Shown: piece by piece, positions 53,581 to 64,000 of the stretch
How positions within the stretch are numbered: the first letter of the stretch is position 1
Layout of the letters: each line of letters starts with the position of its first letter
DNA from: Ixodes scapularis
Lineage: Eukaryota; Arthropoda; Arachnida; Ixodida; Ixodidae
Reading direction: 5' to 3'
Length of the DNA stretch: 64,000 bases
Assembly (NCBI RefSeq): GCF_016920785.2
Contig: NW_024609836.1
Span: 12,058,018 to 12,122,017, forward strand
Made by a program: the position numbers and the translations under genes
Notes under the pieces: model-generated
What the model saw: only the letters and a program-made list of their open reading frames with translations
The model's database searches: none
What the model was told of the DNA's origin: nothing

Positions 53581-55289
53581 TTACTAAGAATCAATAATTA
53601 TGTAATGAAGTGGAAATAAACATATTTGATACACTAACCAGATAAACATATTTCCGCTTGCCTTCATGCCTTGAGAGTCTACACACCGAGAATTGTGTCC
53701 ATTGCACGCTCTGGACCTTACGAGGACACTCGCTTCTCTGACCCTTCAATATTAATTAAGGGGTCATACCAGACTGGCAGACTTCTTGCAAGGGGCTGCA
53801 CTCGTTCAACCTTTCCTGAACATGTGGTGCATCCGAAAACCAACTCCAGTGATGTGAAAATGTTATTTATTAATTTATTCCTTCCAGGGGCCTTCGTAGG
53901 CATTGCAGAGAGGATACTTAAAACTACACACATGATAATAGCATTAAAGCACACTGCTGTAACTTGTTAATTGGAAAAACAAACACACCTCTGAGCATAT
54001 AGTTCAATAGTATGTGTCGATGCATTGTTATATAGCATGACACTTCCTATATGTATGACACAATAGACCCTTTGCAGAACCTTATCAAGCAACACAACCG
54101 TCACCATTTTTTTCGGCGCAAAGCACACGAATGGGCCCCAGTTCACGTCGAACGCCAATACAGCATTCGAGTCCAATAGGTGCTGAGCCGAATTCACAGG
54201 GATGGCGGACATAACATTCTTGTCGAACAAATACCCAAAGTATGAAAGCCTGGGGTAATTACAGTAGTAGCTACTGTAATTTGTTTCATCAGAATTTGGC
54301 AGACGGCAAAGGCTACGCTCTCGGTGAGTCAATATGCACATTGGAGAGAGGCACATGACAGCATATCATCAGAGTGCTCGTCTGCACAGATTTGTCACAC
54401 ACCTTCGCTCCGTCTCTCTGATTGGCTCGAGGGGGCTGTGGCGGTTGGCCTTTTCCAAGTTACGGTGATGCGAAGTATAGACAGCCCACACTTTTACAAA
54501 GAGTCTATTGAAGAGACCGAAAGGAATGGTAGTCAACATTTTTCAACAAGAATGCTCTCCAGGCAAGGGATGAACACAAATATGAATCATCTTATCCGGG
54601 TAACTAGAACAATTAAATAATTGACCGACTAATACAATGCACTCTTGATGGAAAAGAGTATATCAGCAATAAATCCTACAAAACAGAAAAAATGCGCAGT
54701 TAATCTATGCATGCACCGAAACAGTTCTTCTTATAGCAAGTCGAATAGCTTTGAAGCAGGTGCCTGCAACGATTTATTCTTCCCCATACTCAATAAAACG
54801 CCAACCTCGTAGCTGAAAATAAGGGTGCACTTCGCACTCACACACACACACACACAAAAAGGAAGAAAAGCGATCGAATGTAGAATCGTGGATTAGCACA
54901 AAAGGTTAAAATCGCAGGAGCTTTCTCGCTAAACGTTGCTATGGTTGTTCGGTGACGGAGGGCTGAAACAACTTCCCTTAGGCCCTAACGCGACGTATAC
55001 ATTTCGCGTAGATTCTCAGATATTTCAACGTTCAAACAAAGCTAAGAGAATGCGAAAATTTCATGTTAAAAGCACTCAAAGTTCTATCAATCCTCGGACA
55101 CATCCCGGAATCCAAGCACCGGTACGGCGATGCAGAGCTGATGCTGTCTCACAGGCATTAATATCCAGATGATCCAGAGCGATCTTGCGCAAAAACGGTA
55201 TAAAGTCTCATTCCTTCATATTTTCACATTATACCTGCGTCAGCGAGCACGAAGAAGCCCGAAGTCGTCGCAAAGCAGCTGCACATCAC
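53581..55289. other. No recognised gene
   Basis: Frames of up to 129 codons on the minus strand (53967-54356) match nothing that I know. A (CA)n microsatellite lies at about 54839-54856. I saw no element ends. Confidence 0.35.
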
Positions 55290-55612
55290 GGCTACCGCGC
55301 ACCGAACAAACTCGCATCCGCCAGCTCTGGGCGCTGCCATCTTACCTGTGACGTCACGGCTCTTGGGTGGTCACGTGACGAGTGGTCACATTTGCGTAAA
55401 ATATGGCGGCAACCGGGGGGGTGCCACTTCCGAACTTCCGGTTTATCACTCTAAGCCCCTCTACCTCGTTGGCGCCAATCGAGGGGCGTGAACACATCGA
55501 AGTAGGCCACGCACCCTCGCCCCTAGGTTCACTTCCAGGCGGCGCAGCCTGTACCGCGAGCCGCGCGCTCCTCTGTTCGCATTTCATTTTTCCCCGATAG
55601 TACCTACGCTTT
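55290..55612. repeat. Dispersed repeat, copy B (inverted relative to copy A)
   Basis: Reverse complement of most of 45835-46330 without the palindromic insert. GTGACGTCACGGC (about 55350) and CCTCTACCTCGTTGGCGCCAA (about 55459) mark the alignment. The minus frame 55354-55650 is open for 98 codons and shares the translation KMKCEQRSA with copy A, so a conserved coding origin is possible but unproven. Confidence 0.72.
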
Positions 55613-55949
55613 CCCTGCTGTACCTCTCTGGAATCTATGTCCCTACGCAAGCGTCCGTTTCTCTGGCAACCGGAGGAGCATTTTCTGCTTTTTGTGAAGC
55701 AATGGCAGCCAATCCCTCGCGGCGGCGAATTTCACATCGGCTCTATTTTAAAGAGACTTGTCAAACTAAAAAAATACACGTGTTCTATTGAAATGAACAA
55801 CTGATTTTGTAGCGGTTCCAGAAAATATTAGATCGAGTAAACTCACATAAAAGGTTAGAACAACACGCGGGACGCGGATGAGCGCCTCGTTCAAATCGCT
55901 GTCGCTGATGACGGCTCAAGGAACGGGAGGATGTGGCCTGTCATGCTCA

Positions 55950-56035
55950 CTCTTCTTGCGTCGTGATTGGTTCCTCGGCGTTCTCATCGGCTGATGCGGC
56001 TATCTCATTGGCTGCGGAGCGATAATAAAAGGTTC
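55950..56035 (+). promoter_or_regulatory. Core promoter of the Myb/SANT-like gene
   Basis: A TATA-like GATAATAAAAGG lies at about 56021-56032, about 60 bases upstream of the ATG at 56091. Inverted CCAAT boxes (ATTGG) lie at about 55966 and 56007. This fits a TATA promoter with transcription starting around 56055-56065. Confidence 0.5.
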
Positions 56036-56090
56036 CAGTCTTGCAGTACCCTGCGTTTCTTAAATTATCAGTGACAATGGTTCAAACAAC

Positions 56091-59000
56091 ATGGACGACG
56101 GGAGCAGGCAACGCGTGACCGCGGCTCAGAGGGAGGAACTCGATACATTTATGTTCGAGCACCCCTCTCTGGTACGTGGAGCAACTGAGCTTAGCCCGGC
56201 TTTGTCCAGAGACGACAAAGTTCGTCTCTGGACCGAGCTAACCTCCCGGCTCAGCTTCTTCGGGCCTCCGAGGAAGGAGCCGGAAGGTTGGAAACGCTAC
56301 TGGGCCGTGCGGCTGTCAAAGGCGCGGGCGCGGGCTACGGAGCTGGCGAAACAGGCGAGGTAATTTGCGTTGTCTGCTCATAGTGTGGACCAAGCTATTC
56401 AATTACTTCCTTTACTCGCAGGCAAACAGGGGGAAGAGGCGGCCGGGTGCGCTCACTGGCGTCGTCATACGCACGTATTTTGACGCTGGTGGGCGAGGAC
56501 TCGGCCCTTGGCGCTCCTGGGTTTTCCGTCCCCGCTTTTGAGGACGAGGCCGAGGTGAGTGCACTCTTGAACATAAGATACTATTGCAGATGTAGCTGTT
56601 CAATCCCAATAGGGAGAAGAATATCCGTGCATGGTTTTGTTATCAGTGAGCTAAGATGTATACTGCAGTGAAATGTGATAAATATGAACGTGAATATATG
56701 CATCAAAGGTGCTGGCACTTTTTATGATTCAGCGAATCGGAGGGTGGATTAATTCATCTACGTAAAGGCAAAATCTAAAACAAAAATCACTTACAACAAA
56801 AAACACTATATTTACCCGAAGGAAAAATCCATCAATGTAGCCCTGTTTGGCAGTCAATGTTTTCTAGTGGACCGCTGACTGTGCCTGACTGTGCGTCAAG
56901 CATGTCTGATTGGCCAACAAGTTACTCTGACCGACAGTCAAACTCCAGTCAGACCCCGCTTGTCGGCTTTCTGATGGTTTCCTGGTGGCAGTCGGCCGCC
57001 GCGAAATGCCATCAGGATGTCTTGGTGGTGATTCTGACTGTACATCGATTGTCTCTGACTGTACGTCAAAAAGCTTTGACGTGCAGACAGACGTACGGTC
57101 AAAGGACGTAAAGTTCGTTCGGATACCACTATTTCGTCAAATCTATGAATACGAAAAGTAATCTATGCACGAGAAAACGATTTCGGGACGTGAGCCCATA
57201 AAACCGCTGACGTTAGAGATATGACACGCAACCGACCGACAACCTTGATCAGAAGCCCGCCGAAGCGCCGAACAGGCCGAACACGACACTTCGCTTTGCC
57301 CATAGAGGCTTCGCCGACCTTTCATGAACGATCGCTCTCAACTCGTTTTGTTTGCCCGCTTGCTCCAACCTGTCGATCCTGCCCGGGCTCTACAATGTCT
57401 TATGTTTTATTAGAATTTCTACTCGACAAGACCCAGCCTGTTGTGAGTTCCGACGATGTAAGAGACTTTAGCGGTGTAGTTGAAGACGACGAGGTGTACC
57501 AGGTCTACTGGGCCGGTGACGCGCGAACAAAAGGATCGTTCTACGACGCGAAAGTACTCTACATGGTAGGTGAGTAGAACTGAAGTACGGCGAGTGATGT
57601 ACGAGTGCTTTGCATAACATGCTGACGGCTTAACTGCATTTGCAACCGAAGCATCTCGTGTAAAACGGATGGTGAAATCTGGTTCTCTAAGAAACGGCGT
57701 AGCATAGCGGTTACGGTGTGCGATTTGTACGCAAGTGGTCGCGGGTTCGATCCGCGGTAATCCTGCTTTTTTTTTCTTTTTTTTTCTCGAACATTTTGTT
57801 TTATCGAGGCATTTGGCGATATTTATGAGTGCGTATAGCTTTACTCTTTTATATAAATGCTGCCCTTGTTGATGAAATTCCCTTGGCAGTGGCAGTCAGA
57901 CGTCATCTGATGGACCATCAGATGACGTCTGATGGTCCATCACGTTCCACCAAGGCTGCTGACTGGCAGTCAGTGTCCCAAATTACGTAGCTTGATGGAA
58001 TTTTCAATAGGGCAGTAATACTGGAGTTTCTAAGGCCAAAACAAGTGTAGTTTTTGTGTAGTTCTTTTCCTCTTGCTTTTGTGGTTGTTGCAACCCTCAG
58101 TTGTACTGTGTGCACGCTGTCGTCAGATTCAATTTCTGTATCACAAAGGTACATTTTCACAAAAACAGGGGAAGTGAAACCTTTCGAACTGCCACTAGAC
58201 GTATTTGGGGAGTCAATCCTTGATATGAATGGCACTACCTCTGAAACAGTCTAATTTTGTTTCTCCTGAGTGGAATGCAGCCTCAACAAACCCACTCTCA
58301 ATATCTAGAAAATACAGACAAGTTCTGTGTGCTGACTAGAACTTATAAATTCCCTTCTAGGGGAGACCCGCAGGTGCCCAGGCAGGTCACGGGCAGCAGG
58401 CAGCCGAGCCAGTGCCCTCCACCTCACGGGTTGAGATCTCTTATGAAGACAACCAGGATTGTGTGATATGACAGAAGCATTCCTTGTTTCCTGGCAGATG
58501 TGGGGCCACCTGCAAGGCCTCCGGTGCGGCCCACGGCGCCTCGTGCCACCCCCGAATGTCGAGGCAGGAGCGGCACGACGAGGCTGCCATGCAAGCTGTC
58601 ACCAACCAGACTTTCCAGCCGCAGCAGAACGAGACGAGGGACGCGCGGGACGTGGAGTTCCAAGGCCAGGTATTGGCTCAAACATGGAACTCCGTAACAT
58701 GACTAAATAGGCACGAGTTTAACAAAGATGCCACTGTGAAAGTGGGACTGCAGCCGAGAGCAATGAAGATCCACAGAAGCATAATGCAAACCGAACTGTG
58801 ACATATGCAAGGTTTTCACACCCTCTGGGTGTCTAGAAATATGTTGTTGCTGCGCATTAAATGCCCCGTCTTTCCAGCTCCTGCGTTCCATCGAGACCCT
58901 CAGCCACCGCATGGAGGCTGTTGCGGAGGCGAACCAGGAGCAGGTTCGCGCCACACAGGCGGTGGCCCTGGAACTCCAAAACACGACCCGCGTGCTCGCC

Positions 59001-59609
59001 GAGGTCGTTCTGCTGCTGACTGCCGAGAGAAGCCGAGCTCAGCGAAGCCAAGACCTGCCGAGCCCTGCCCAGCCACCCCTCCAGCCCAGCCTAATCCAGC
59101 CCCGCCCCGCCGAGCCCCGCACCGCCGAGCCCCGCCCCGCCGAGCCCAGCACCGCCGAGCCGAGCACAGCCGAGCCGAGCACCGCCGAGCCCAGCACCGC
59201 CGAGCCCAGTACCGCCGAGCCCAGTACCGCCGAGCCCAGTACCGCCGAGCCCAGTACCGCCGAGCCCAGTACCGCCGAGTCCAGCACCGCCGAGTCCAGC
59301 ACCGCCGAGTCCAGCACCGCCGAGTCCAGCACCGCCGAGCCCAGCACCGCCGAGCCCAGCACCGCCGAGCCCAGCACCGCCGAGCCCAGCACCGCCGAGC
59401 CCAGCACCGCCGAGCCCCGCCCCGCCGAGCCCAGCACCGCCGAGCCCAGCACCGCCAAACTCAGCACCGCCGAGCCCAGCACCGCCGAGCCCAGCACCGC
59501 CGAGCCCCGCACCGCCGAGCCCCGCACTGCCGAGCCCCGCACTGCCGAGCCCCGCACTGCCGAGCCCAGCACCGCCGAGTCCAGCAGCGCCGAGTCCAGC
59601 CACGTATAA
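56091..59609 (+). CDS. Harbinger-associated Myb/SANT-like protein, spliced, with repeat-expanded C-terminus
   Basis: Exon 1 (56091-56359) encodes VTAAQREELDTFMFEHPSLV, then RLWTELTSRLSFFGPPR and GWKRYWAV. This is a Myb/SANT-like trihelix domain with spaced Trp residues, of the kind in the second protein of PIF/Harbinger transposons, where it binds the element ends and helps import the transposase. Exon 2 (56422-56554, donor GTGAGT) continues in phase. Exons near 58361-58460 and 58498-58669 are Pro/Gln-rich; their phases do not match cleanly, so a frameshift or mis-set boundary exists there. The last exon (58878-59609) encodes LLRSIETLSHRMEAVAEANQ and a further coiled coil, then about 30 copies of Pro-Ser-Thr-Ala-Glu from a 15-bp minisatellite, ending at TAA. 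The gene converges on the transposase gene at the right edge, as expected for an autonomous Harbinger. Confidence 0.65.
57693..57766 (+). repeat. tRNA-derived SINE-like unit
   Basis: The unit has an A-box-like GTAGCATAGCGGTTACGG and a B-box GGGTTCGATCC within a perfect CGCGG/CCGCG T-arm, followed by a T-rich stretch. An anticodon-like loop ATTTGTA is framed by TGCG and CGCA. The acceptor stem does not pair, so it is not a functional tRNA gene. tRNA-derived SINEs such as Ruka are known from hard ticks, and this unit resembles that type. Confidence 0.6.
57898..57930. repeat. 33-bp near-perfect palindrome
   Basis: AGACGTCATCTGATGG is followed by its reverse complement, with one central mismatch. 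It lies at the right end of the intron insert and may be the fused tip of an inverted structure. Confidence 0.7.
59138..59600. repeat. Coding 15-bp minisatellite
   Basis: About 30 copies of AGCACCGCCGAGCCC with small variants (AGTACC, GAGTCC, CGCACC) run without a frame break. In the gene frame it reads PSTAE. It is also open in several other frames, including Gly/Leu-rich and Val/Leu-rich frames on the minus strand that are certainly spurious. Confidence 0.95.
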
Positions 59610-60198
59610 TTTACTCTAATGGACGATTATTTTATGTGCCAAATCGGTATTTTTTGTTTGTTTTTGTTTTGTTCTCCAGGCAGAGACAAGAAATGTGTTC
59701 TTTTGATCCACTGGTATGTGGTGCGTGTTAATGGACAAGTTCCTACGCACACTGGGCTCGTCATACCGTGAATAATACTATGGGTGAGCCACTGCTTAAA
59801 GGAAGGCTGATGTTCTGCTGTCTAAACATCTTTGCAACAATGTTGACGTTATGGGAAAGTCCGTCCGTGCTTTTCAGTCCATATTTTGTTTACAAAGAAC
59901 TGTGCCTTCTGCATTTGTTTATAGGAGTCACTATAACCAGTGAAGCATGTTAGTAATATGCTCTTGGCAACAGGCATGACAGATATATGCTAAAACTAGC
60001 CATTCGTCATGTTTGTAGGACAGCAATATGTAGTGTGTGCTTTTTCACCAACGGTGTCAAGTGGCTTGTGCCATGGGAATTTTATACTTGTAGTTTTCTT
60101 CCGGCTGAAACTAGCCTCTCTGTTTGCCATTTTTCTTATATCGCAATAAAGTAGAAATTTGAGCCGGTTGGTTCATGGCAAACAAAAAAAGCGCTGAA
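59610..60198. other. Spacer, 3' region of the Myb/SANT-like gene
   Basis: AT-rich, with an AATAAAG at about 60145 that could serve as a polyadenylation signal. No further gene seen. Confidence 0.35.
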
Positions 60199-60319
60199 AA
60201 AAACACAGGGACGCAGACGAAGGGAAACAGGACAACACGCACTCTCAATTGGAGTTAAATTCAACTTCAGTTCAGAGTGCGCCTTGTCCTGTTTCCCTTC
60301 GTCTGCGTCTCTGTGTTTT
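60199..60319. repeat. Foldback element, 46-bp arms
   Basis: The left arm 60199-60246 (AAAACACAGGGACGCAGACG onward) and the right arm 60274-60319 are reverse complements with about three mismatches. The loop is about 27 bp. Poly-A and poly-T runs bound it. Confidence 0.85.
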
Positions 60320-60398
60320 TTTTTTGTATGTTTCTTTTCTTATATCATTGTTGATCTCAACAGGCCTCAGCTATGGAATCTGTCATGCTTCCATGTCT

Positions 60399-60880
60399 GA
60401 CAAAACACAAACGAAATGATAGTGTACTGAATTAAGTGAAGTGTGAAATAATGTCTGTGATATATCCTTGATAATGACAAAGAATTTATACGGTGTTTAC
60501 TAGTCCATGCTCAATTTCGCTTTAAAGAAAGCATTGCAACCTGTGTTTTTAAATGTGTGACAAAACACAAACGAAATGGCACTGTGCTGAATTAAATGAA
60601 GTATGAAATAATGTCTGTGATATATCCTTGATAATGACAAAGAATTTATACGGAGTTTACTAGTCTATGCTCAATTTCACTTTAAAGAAAGCATTGTAAC
60701 CTGTGTTTTCAATTGTGTGACAAAACACGAACGAAATGGCACTGTGCTGAATTAAGTGAAGTGTGAAATAATGTCTGTGATATATCCTTGATAATGACAA
60801 ATAATTCATACGGTGTTTACTAGTCCATGCTCAATTTCACTTTAAAGAAAGCATTGCAACCTGTGTTTTCAAACATGTTT
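60399..60880. repeat. Three tandem copies of a 160-bp unit
   Basis: CAAAACACAAACGAAATG starts units at 60401, 60561 and 60721 (the last with one change), followed by AATAATGTCTGTGATATATC in each. Copies are about 95 percent alike by eye. Non-coding. Confidence 0.93.
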
Positions 60881-61479
60881 ATCTTTCACGTTACGGCATT
60901 GTTATAAAAAAGAAAGCACTTTCGAAAACGAACTACTTGTTGTCTTCTTTATACATTCAAGTTGGCACGCATCCAATCTGCGATTATCGAGTAATACACC
61001 TGGCCCTGTGGTAGCCATAATAGTTTGTAAAATGGAGCAGGGCAATAGAAGTGTAGAGAAAATGCATCGATGTTCAAACCCGATACAAACAATATATTGT
61101 TGTAAAAAAAAAAAGAAAATGGGTCTCACCGGTAGCCTCCTTTTGTTCTCAATCTCCTACAAGGACTAGCTTCATAACCATAAAAAATGTTCTGTTATTG
61201 TCCCACACATTTTGTGCACCCTGCTTACAAATTATAAAAAAGGCTCTATCAACATAACCGTGATGCACCGAATAGCTTTTCGGAGGCAGTACTACATGTC
61301 CGCAAAAGTAGCATGGTGGTTGAGCGACGAACTGCGCAAGGCGTTGGAGTTGACACTGTGGAGCTTATGGACGGCCATGACTGTGGAACAACAAGTGCAG
61401 TACATACTGCCACGGGGAGGGTTTCTCTGGTGGCGAGGGCGTCAGTCGAGGTGAGGACGACGAAGGGTTCGCTGTCGCC

Positions 61480-61640
61480 GGTGGCGTCCCTGGTGTGCGG
61501 GAGTACCACCGTGGCGAGGACGATGAGTGGCTCCCTGTCGCCGACGGTGCCCCTGATGGGCGGGACCTCCGTTGTGGCGACGGACTCCTTGGCGCTGGTG
61601 GTGTCCCTGGTGGGCGGGACTGCCACCGTGGCTTGCGTGG
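61480..61640. repeat. Minisatellite in the transposase C-terminal tail
   Basis: About two and a half degenerate units of roughly 60-66 bp built on GGCGTCCCTGGTG and GGCGGGAC words. In one minus frame it reads as repeated PAHQGH-type blocks. Frames stay open in several phases. Confidence 0.6.
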
Positions 61641-62114
61641 GGCTCCGGGGCGGCACGGCTGTGGCCGGTTTGGAACTGGGCAACAAGGCGCTGCCTCAGA
61701 GCCCTCCCCCTGTCCGAGAGGCTGACCCGAGGGTGGGCGGAAACCGGCCTCTCGTCATCCGCCGCTGACCCCTCCGAGCTCGACTCAGAACCGTCCGAGC
61801 TCGGCCCAGACTCCAACCCTGGCTTGTCAGGGTCAGAGTCTGGCTCCGGTTCTGGCTCCTTCGATGAAAGGCAAATATTGTGGAGCACTGCACACGCCGA
61901 TATAATGACAATGGCTGTTGTGGGATGATAAAACAGAGCCAGGTGCCTTTGCAGACACCGGAATCTGCTCTTCAACAGCCCAATGCAGCGCTCCAAAACG
62001 GACCTCACCTCATCAAAAAATGTGCCTTATTAAACCGGCCGCATGCGGTGGAAGTCGCGTGGAATCCAGGGACAGGGGGGATGAGCCAAGGCTCCAAGGC
62101 ATAGCCGCTGTTCT

Positions 62115-63004
62115 CTTTAACAGAATACTTCAACGAAATTTGAAATGTACCCGTCGTGTTCAGAAATAGGCTGAACATTATCCACACTACCCGTAAATTA
62201 CAATCGTACATTTCTCTTTTGATCCTTATGGCTATATTTTTCGTTATAAACAGGCCACACTGGCAAGCGCTCGGAGAGCAGCCAGCAGAGAGCACGTCAC
62301 ATCCGGTGCAATTGTGATGTAATTTCTCTTAAGATGAGCAAAGCTGCGGCGAGGCAGACATCGTCAGGACGCCCTAGCTGTTCAAGCAACAAAATCGGTC
62401 GAAGCATGCCAGCGATCAGGCCACCGTAAGAAACCTCAAAGCTGCGTTTGTGTAATTTTGAGTGACGGGTTAATCTTCTCTAATCTTGGGACACACAAAA
62501 GAGAGTCCCGTTGAGTGTGCAGTTCCTCCCTCCCCTTTTCTGTTCTGCTGCCCGTTGAGCTGTCAAGATAACGTCAGGTTCAAAGCATGTATAGTTCTAG
62601 GCGAGACAGTTATCGTCACTACCTATCAAGGTTCCTAAACATCTAGAAGGTGCTCTTTCCTAATCGCCTAATTTTTTTAATGCCTTTTTGTTTCTTTTTT
62701 AACAAGATATTGGCGTGTCCGATGTGATACTGCTCTTCTGAACACGTATAGACCAAAGAAGAAGCACCGAAATTTTGTTGTAGCATCCCTTTAAAATTGT
62801 TGACAACTAAGCAAAGAACGGCGCATGTTTGCAACCTTTCCCCCTGTACTTCACAGCTGCGTCAGAGTGTTTTCAAGGAGACGTGTCACAGGTATGGCCA
62901 AAGCGCATGCCAGTTATCCATGTTCGGAACAGTATGTGTGATACTGTAGCTTATAAGTGGTGCAGAGCCATCATTTACAGTACCAACAAATGGAGTATGC
63001 TTAC
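62115..63004. other. Intron of the Harbinger transposase
   Basis: Lies between two well-supported exons. No other element was recognised in it. Confidence 0.6.
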
Positions 63005-63295
63005 CGAGCAGAAACCTGCCGTCGTCTATCAGCCGGCCTTGCTCGAAGTTGCTCCGGAGCCACGAGTAGCGCCACGCGAAGGAGTCGTGCACCGACCCAG
63101 GATTCCGTGGGTCGATGCTCATCACCGGGCAGTCGGCGTCACACACCTGCAATAGTGAGACATATGTAGTCATTAATTCAACTAAATCAACAAACAGTTC
63201 ATTGCACTCATGGTCATGGGGCCCTGTCAAACACTGTTTACATGCTGACCAACACACCACCATAAATTACGTGGTTTACAAACTTAAAATATTAA

Positions 63296-63420
63296 AACAG
63301 CACAAAAAACGACGGACTGGACGAAGAAGGATATAGACAAAGCGCTAAGCGCAAAAAAAAAAAGAAAGAAAAACGACGGATTGGATGAAGGACACAGACA
63401 GAGCGCTGTCTGTGTTACAA
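63296..63420. repeat. Degenerate direct repeat of about 50 bp
   Basis: AAAACGACGGACTGGACGAA with a later AGACAAAGCGCT recurs at about 63368 as AAAACGACGGATTGGATGAA with AGACAGAGCGCT. An A-rich linker separates them. It lies in the first visible intron of the transposase gene. Confidence 0.7.
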
Positions 63421-64000
63421 AGATTAAAATTATATGATAAATAGCCACTACCTTTGATACACGCAATAGTTTAGACAAATTTGTTTTTTTTTTTCTTCAA
63501 AGGAGAGTTTACACTTTATCATGCAGGATAGGAACTATTGCTTAAAAGCTTAGCACGACATGAAAACAAGCCTACCTCCGTCGGTCAAGCAAAAGCTTGT
63601 GCGGAGGATCAACGAGCACTAACAACCCATAACTCTAATTTATGAAATGACATATCCACACCGCATTAGCGTTACGCTCTTTTTCAAACCCATTCAGAAC
63701 GGGCATTGGCTTAGAGCTAAAAGCGCGAGCTAGCTGCTTTGGATAAAGCCCCGGCGGCTGCACGAGCGCTCGTGCAGCGAGTGCTCCAGTCAAGCCGTTC
63801 GCGCTTGCACAGTCTTCTCAGTTAGTTCATGCTAAGGTGAGACGTAGTATATATGTGATCGTACTGACCACCATCACGTTGAGAGCGTAGTATCGCTTGC
63901 GGCACCAATACGCCGCCTTCGTGACGGTGGGGTCGTTCCCTGACGGGCCGACGATGGCGATCATCGTCCTGTCGACGCAACCGATGACGCCGGGTATCCT

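Larger units (their letters stand above)
56850..58000. other. Intron insert carrying an orphan first-exon-like frame
   Basis: Intron 2 of the Myb/SANT-like gene holds a segment rich in CAGTCAGAC/GTCTGACTG words at both ends (56850-57110 and 57890-57985). Inside, ATG 57394 opens a frame (YVLLEFLLDKTQPVVSSDDV, then YQVYWAGDARTKGSFYDAKV) that ends at a good GTGAGT donor after 57569. Its style recalls the N-terminus of arthropod BEN-domain-type proteins. I am not certain of that, and no second exon is found. It may be a host exon captured by a transposon. Confidence 0.45.
61442..64000 (-). pseudogene. PIF/Harbinger DDE transposase, spliced, runs off the right edge
   Basis: Three exons are visible on the minus strand. 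The exon at the edge (63869-64000) encodes IPGVIGCVDRTMIAIVGPSG, with the first catalytic Asp, and ends RYYALNVMV. The second (63005-63146) encodes VCDADCPVMSID and GSVHDSFAWR, with the second Asp. The third (61442-62114) encodes GYALEPWLIPPVPGF and, after a one-base frameshift in a T run near 62010, VRSVLERCIGLLKSRFRCL with the Glu, then AVLHNICL. GT and AG sites and phases fit at both junctions. The C-terminal tail is lengthened by a repeat (61480-61640). The single frameshift may be an error or a disabling mutation. The 5' end, any start codon and the terminal repeats lie outside the window. Confidence 0.85.

Noticed and set aside
57693..57766. Functional tRNA gene
   Set aside because: The T-arm is perfect and the anticodon-like arm is plausible, but the acceptor stem does not pair; a SINE head fits better.
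59039..59603. Minus-strand Gly/Leu-rich and Val/Leu-rich proteins of 170-177 codons
   Set aside because: They arise only because the 15-bp repeat has no stops in several frames; the gene frame on the plus strand has a coiled coil upstream.

Overview
This window looks like intergenic or intronic DNA from a large, repeat-rich arthropod genome. A hard tick (Ixodidae) is my best guess. The basis is tRNA-derived short elements, CR1/L2-type non-LTR elements, a mag-like gypsy gag, P2X7-C-terminal-type exons and THAP9-like P elements together; this is inference and no marker gene proves it. There is no bacterial-style operon, no rRNA and no confident single-copy host gene. Almost every coding signal belongs to a transposable element, and most are decayed, spliced or nested.

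Left part (1-23.6 kb). After about 6 kb of AT-rich DNA with two hairpin repeats and a tRNA-promoter repeat lies the best-preserved element. It is a Ty3/gypsy LTR retrotransposon at 5992-15453, minus strand, with 5-bp target duplications, nearly identical LTRs (about 557 bp), a primer-binding site and a polypurine tract. Its polyprotein has the order gag-protease-integrase-RT-RNase H, so integrase comes before RT (Gmr1-like). The capsid region resembles the vertebrate SCAN domain. One UGA cuts RNase H. Its 3' LTR is split by a 3.37-kb non-autonomous hAT-like element with a perfect 8-bp target duplication. To the right are two decayed gypsy remnants of another lineage (15.9-17.6 and 21.4-22.5 kb), a 5'-truncated CR1/L2 end (17.7-18.7 kb) and an inverted-repeat-flanked array of about 35 hairpin-forming units (18.7-19.8 kb).

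Middle part (23.6-46 kb). Two intron-containing DNA-transposase genes lie head to head. One is a THAP9/P-element-like transposase on the minus strand (33.0 to 23.6 kb, six exons found, broken by stops and a frameshift, with a tandem duplication in its linker). The other is a different DDE-type transposase-like gene on the plus strand (33.2-37.5 kb, eight exons). Its introns hold a 380-bp hAT MITE with perfect 8-bp target duplications and a 740-bp MITE. At 39.6-41.1 kb a 1.48-kb hAT-like element sits inside the 3' end of a pseudogenised P2X7-C-terminal-type exon. A decayed non-LTR ORF1 with a degenerate 2A motif and a Harbinger MITE follow.

Right part (46-64 kb). A full-length-looking CR1/L2-type non-LTR element (48.47-52.53 kb) lies inside an older gypsy gag. 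Its ORF1 carries a canonical virus-like 2A motif after a hydrophobic N-terminus, its 5' end is duplicated, and its ORF2 is interrupted twice. From 56 kb to the right edge is what looks like an autonomous PIF/Harbinger element: a plus-strand Myb/SANT-like gene ending in a coding 15-bp minisatellite, and a convergent minus-strand DDE transposase that continues past the window. Several foldback elements, tandem repeats and a tRNA-derived SINE-like unit are scattered between.
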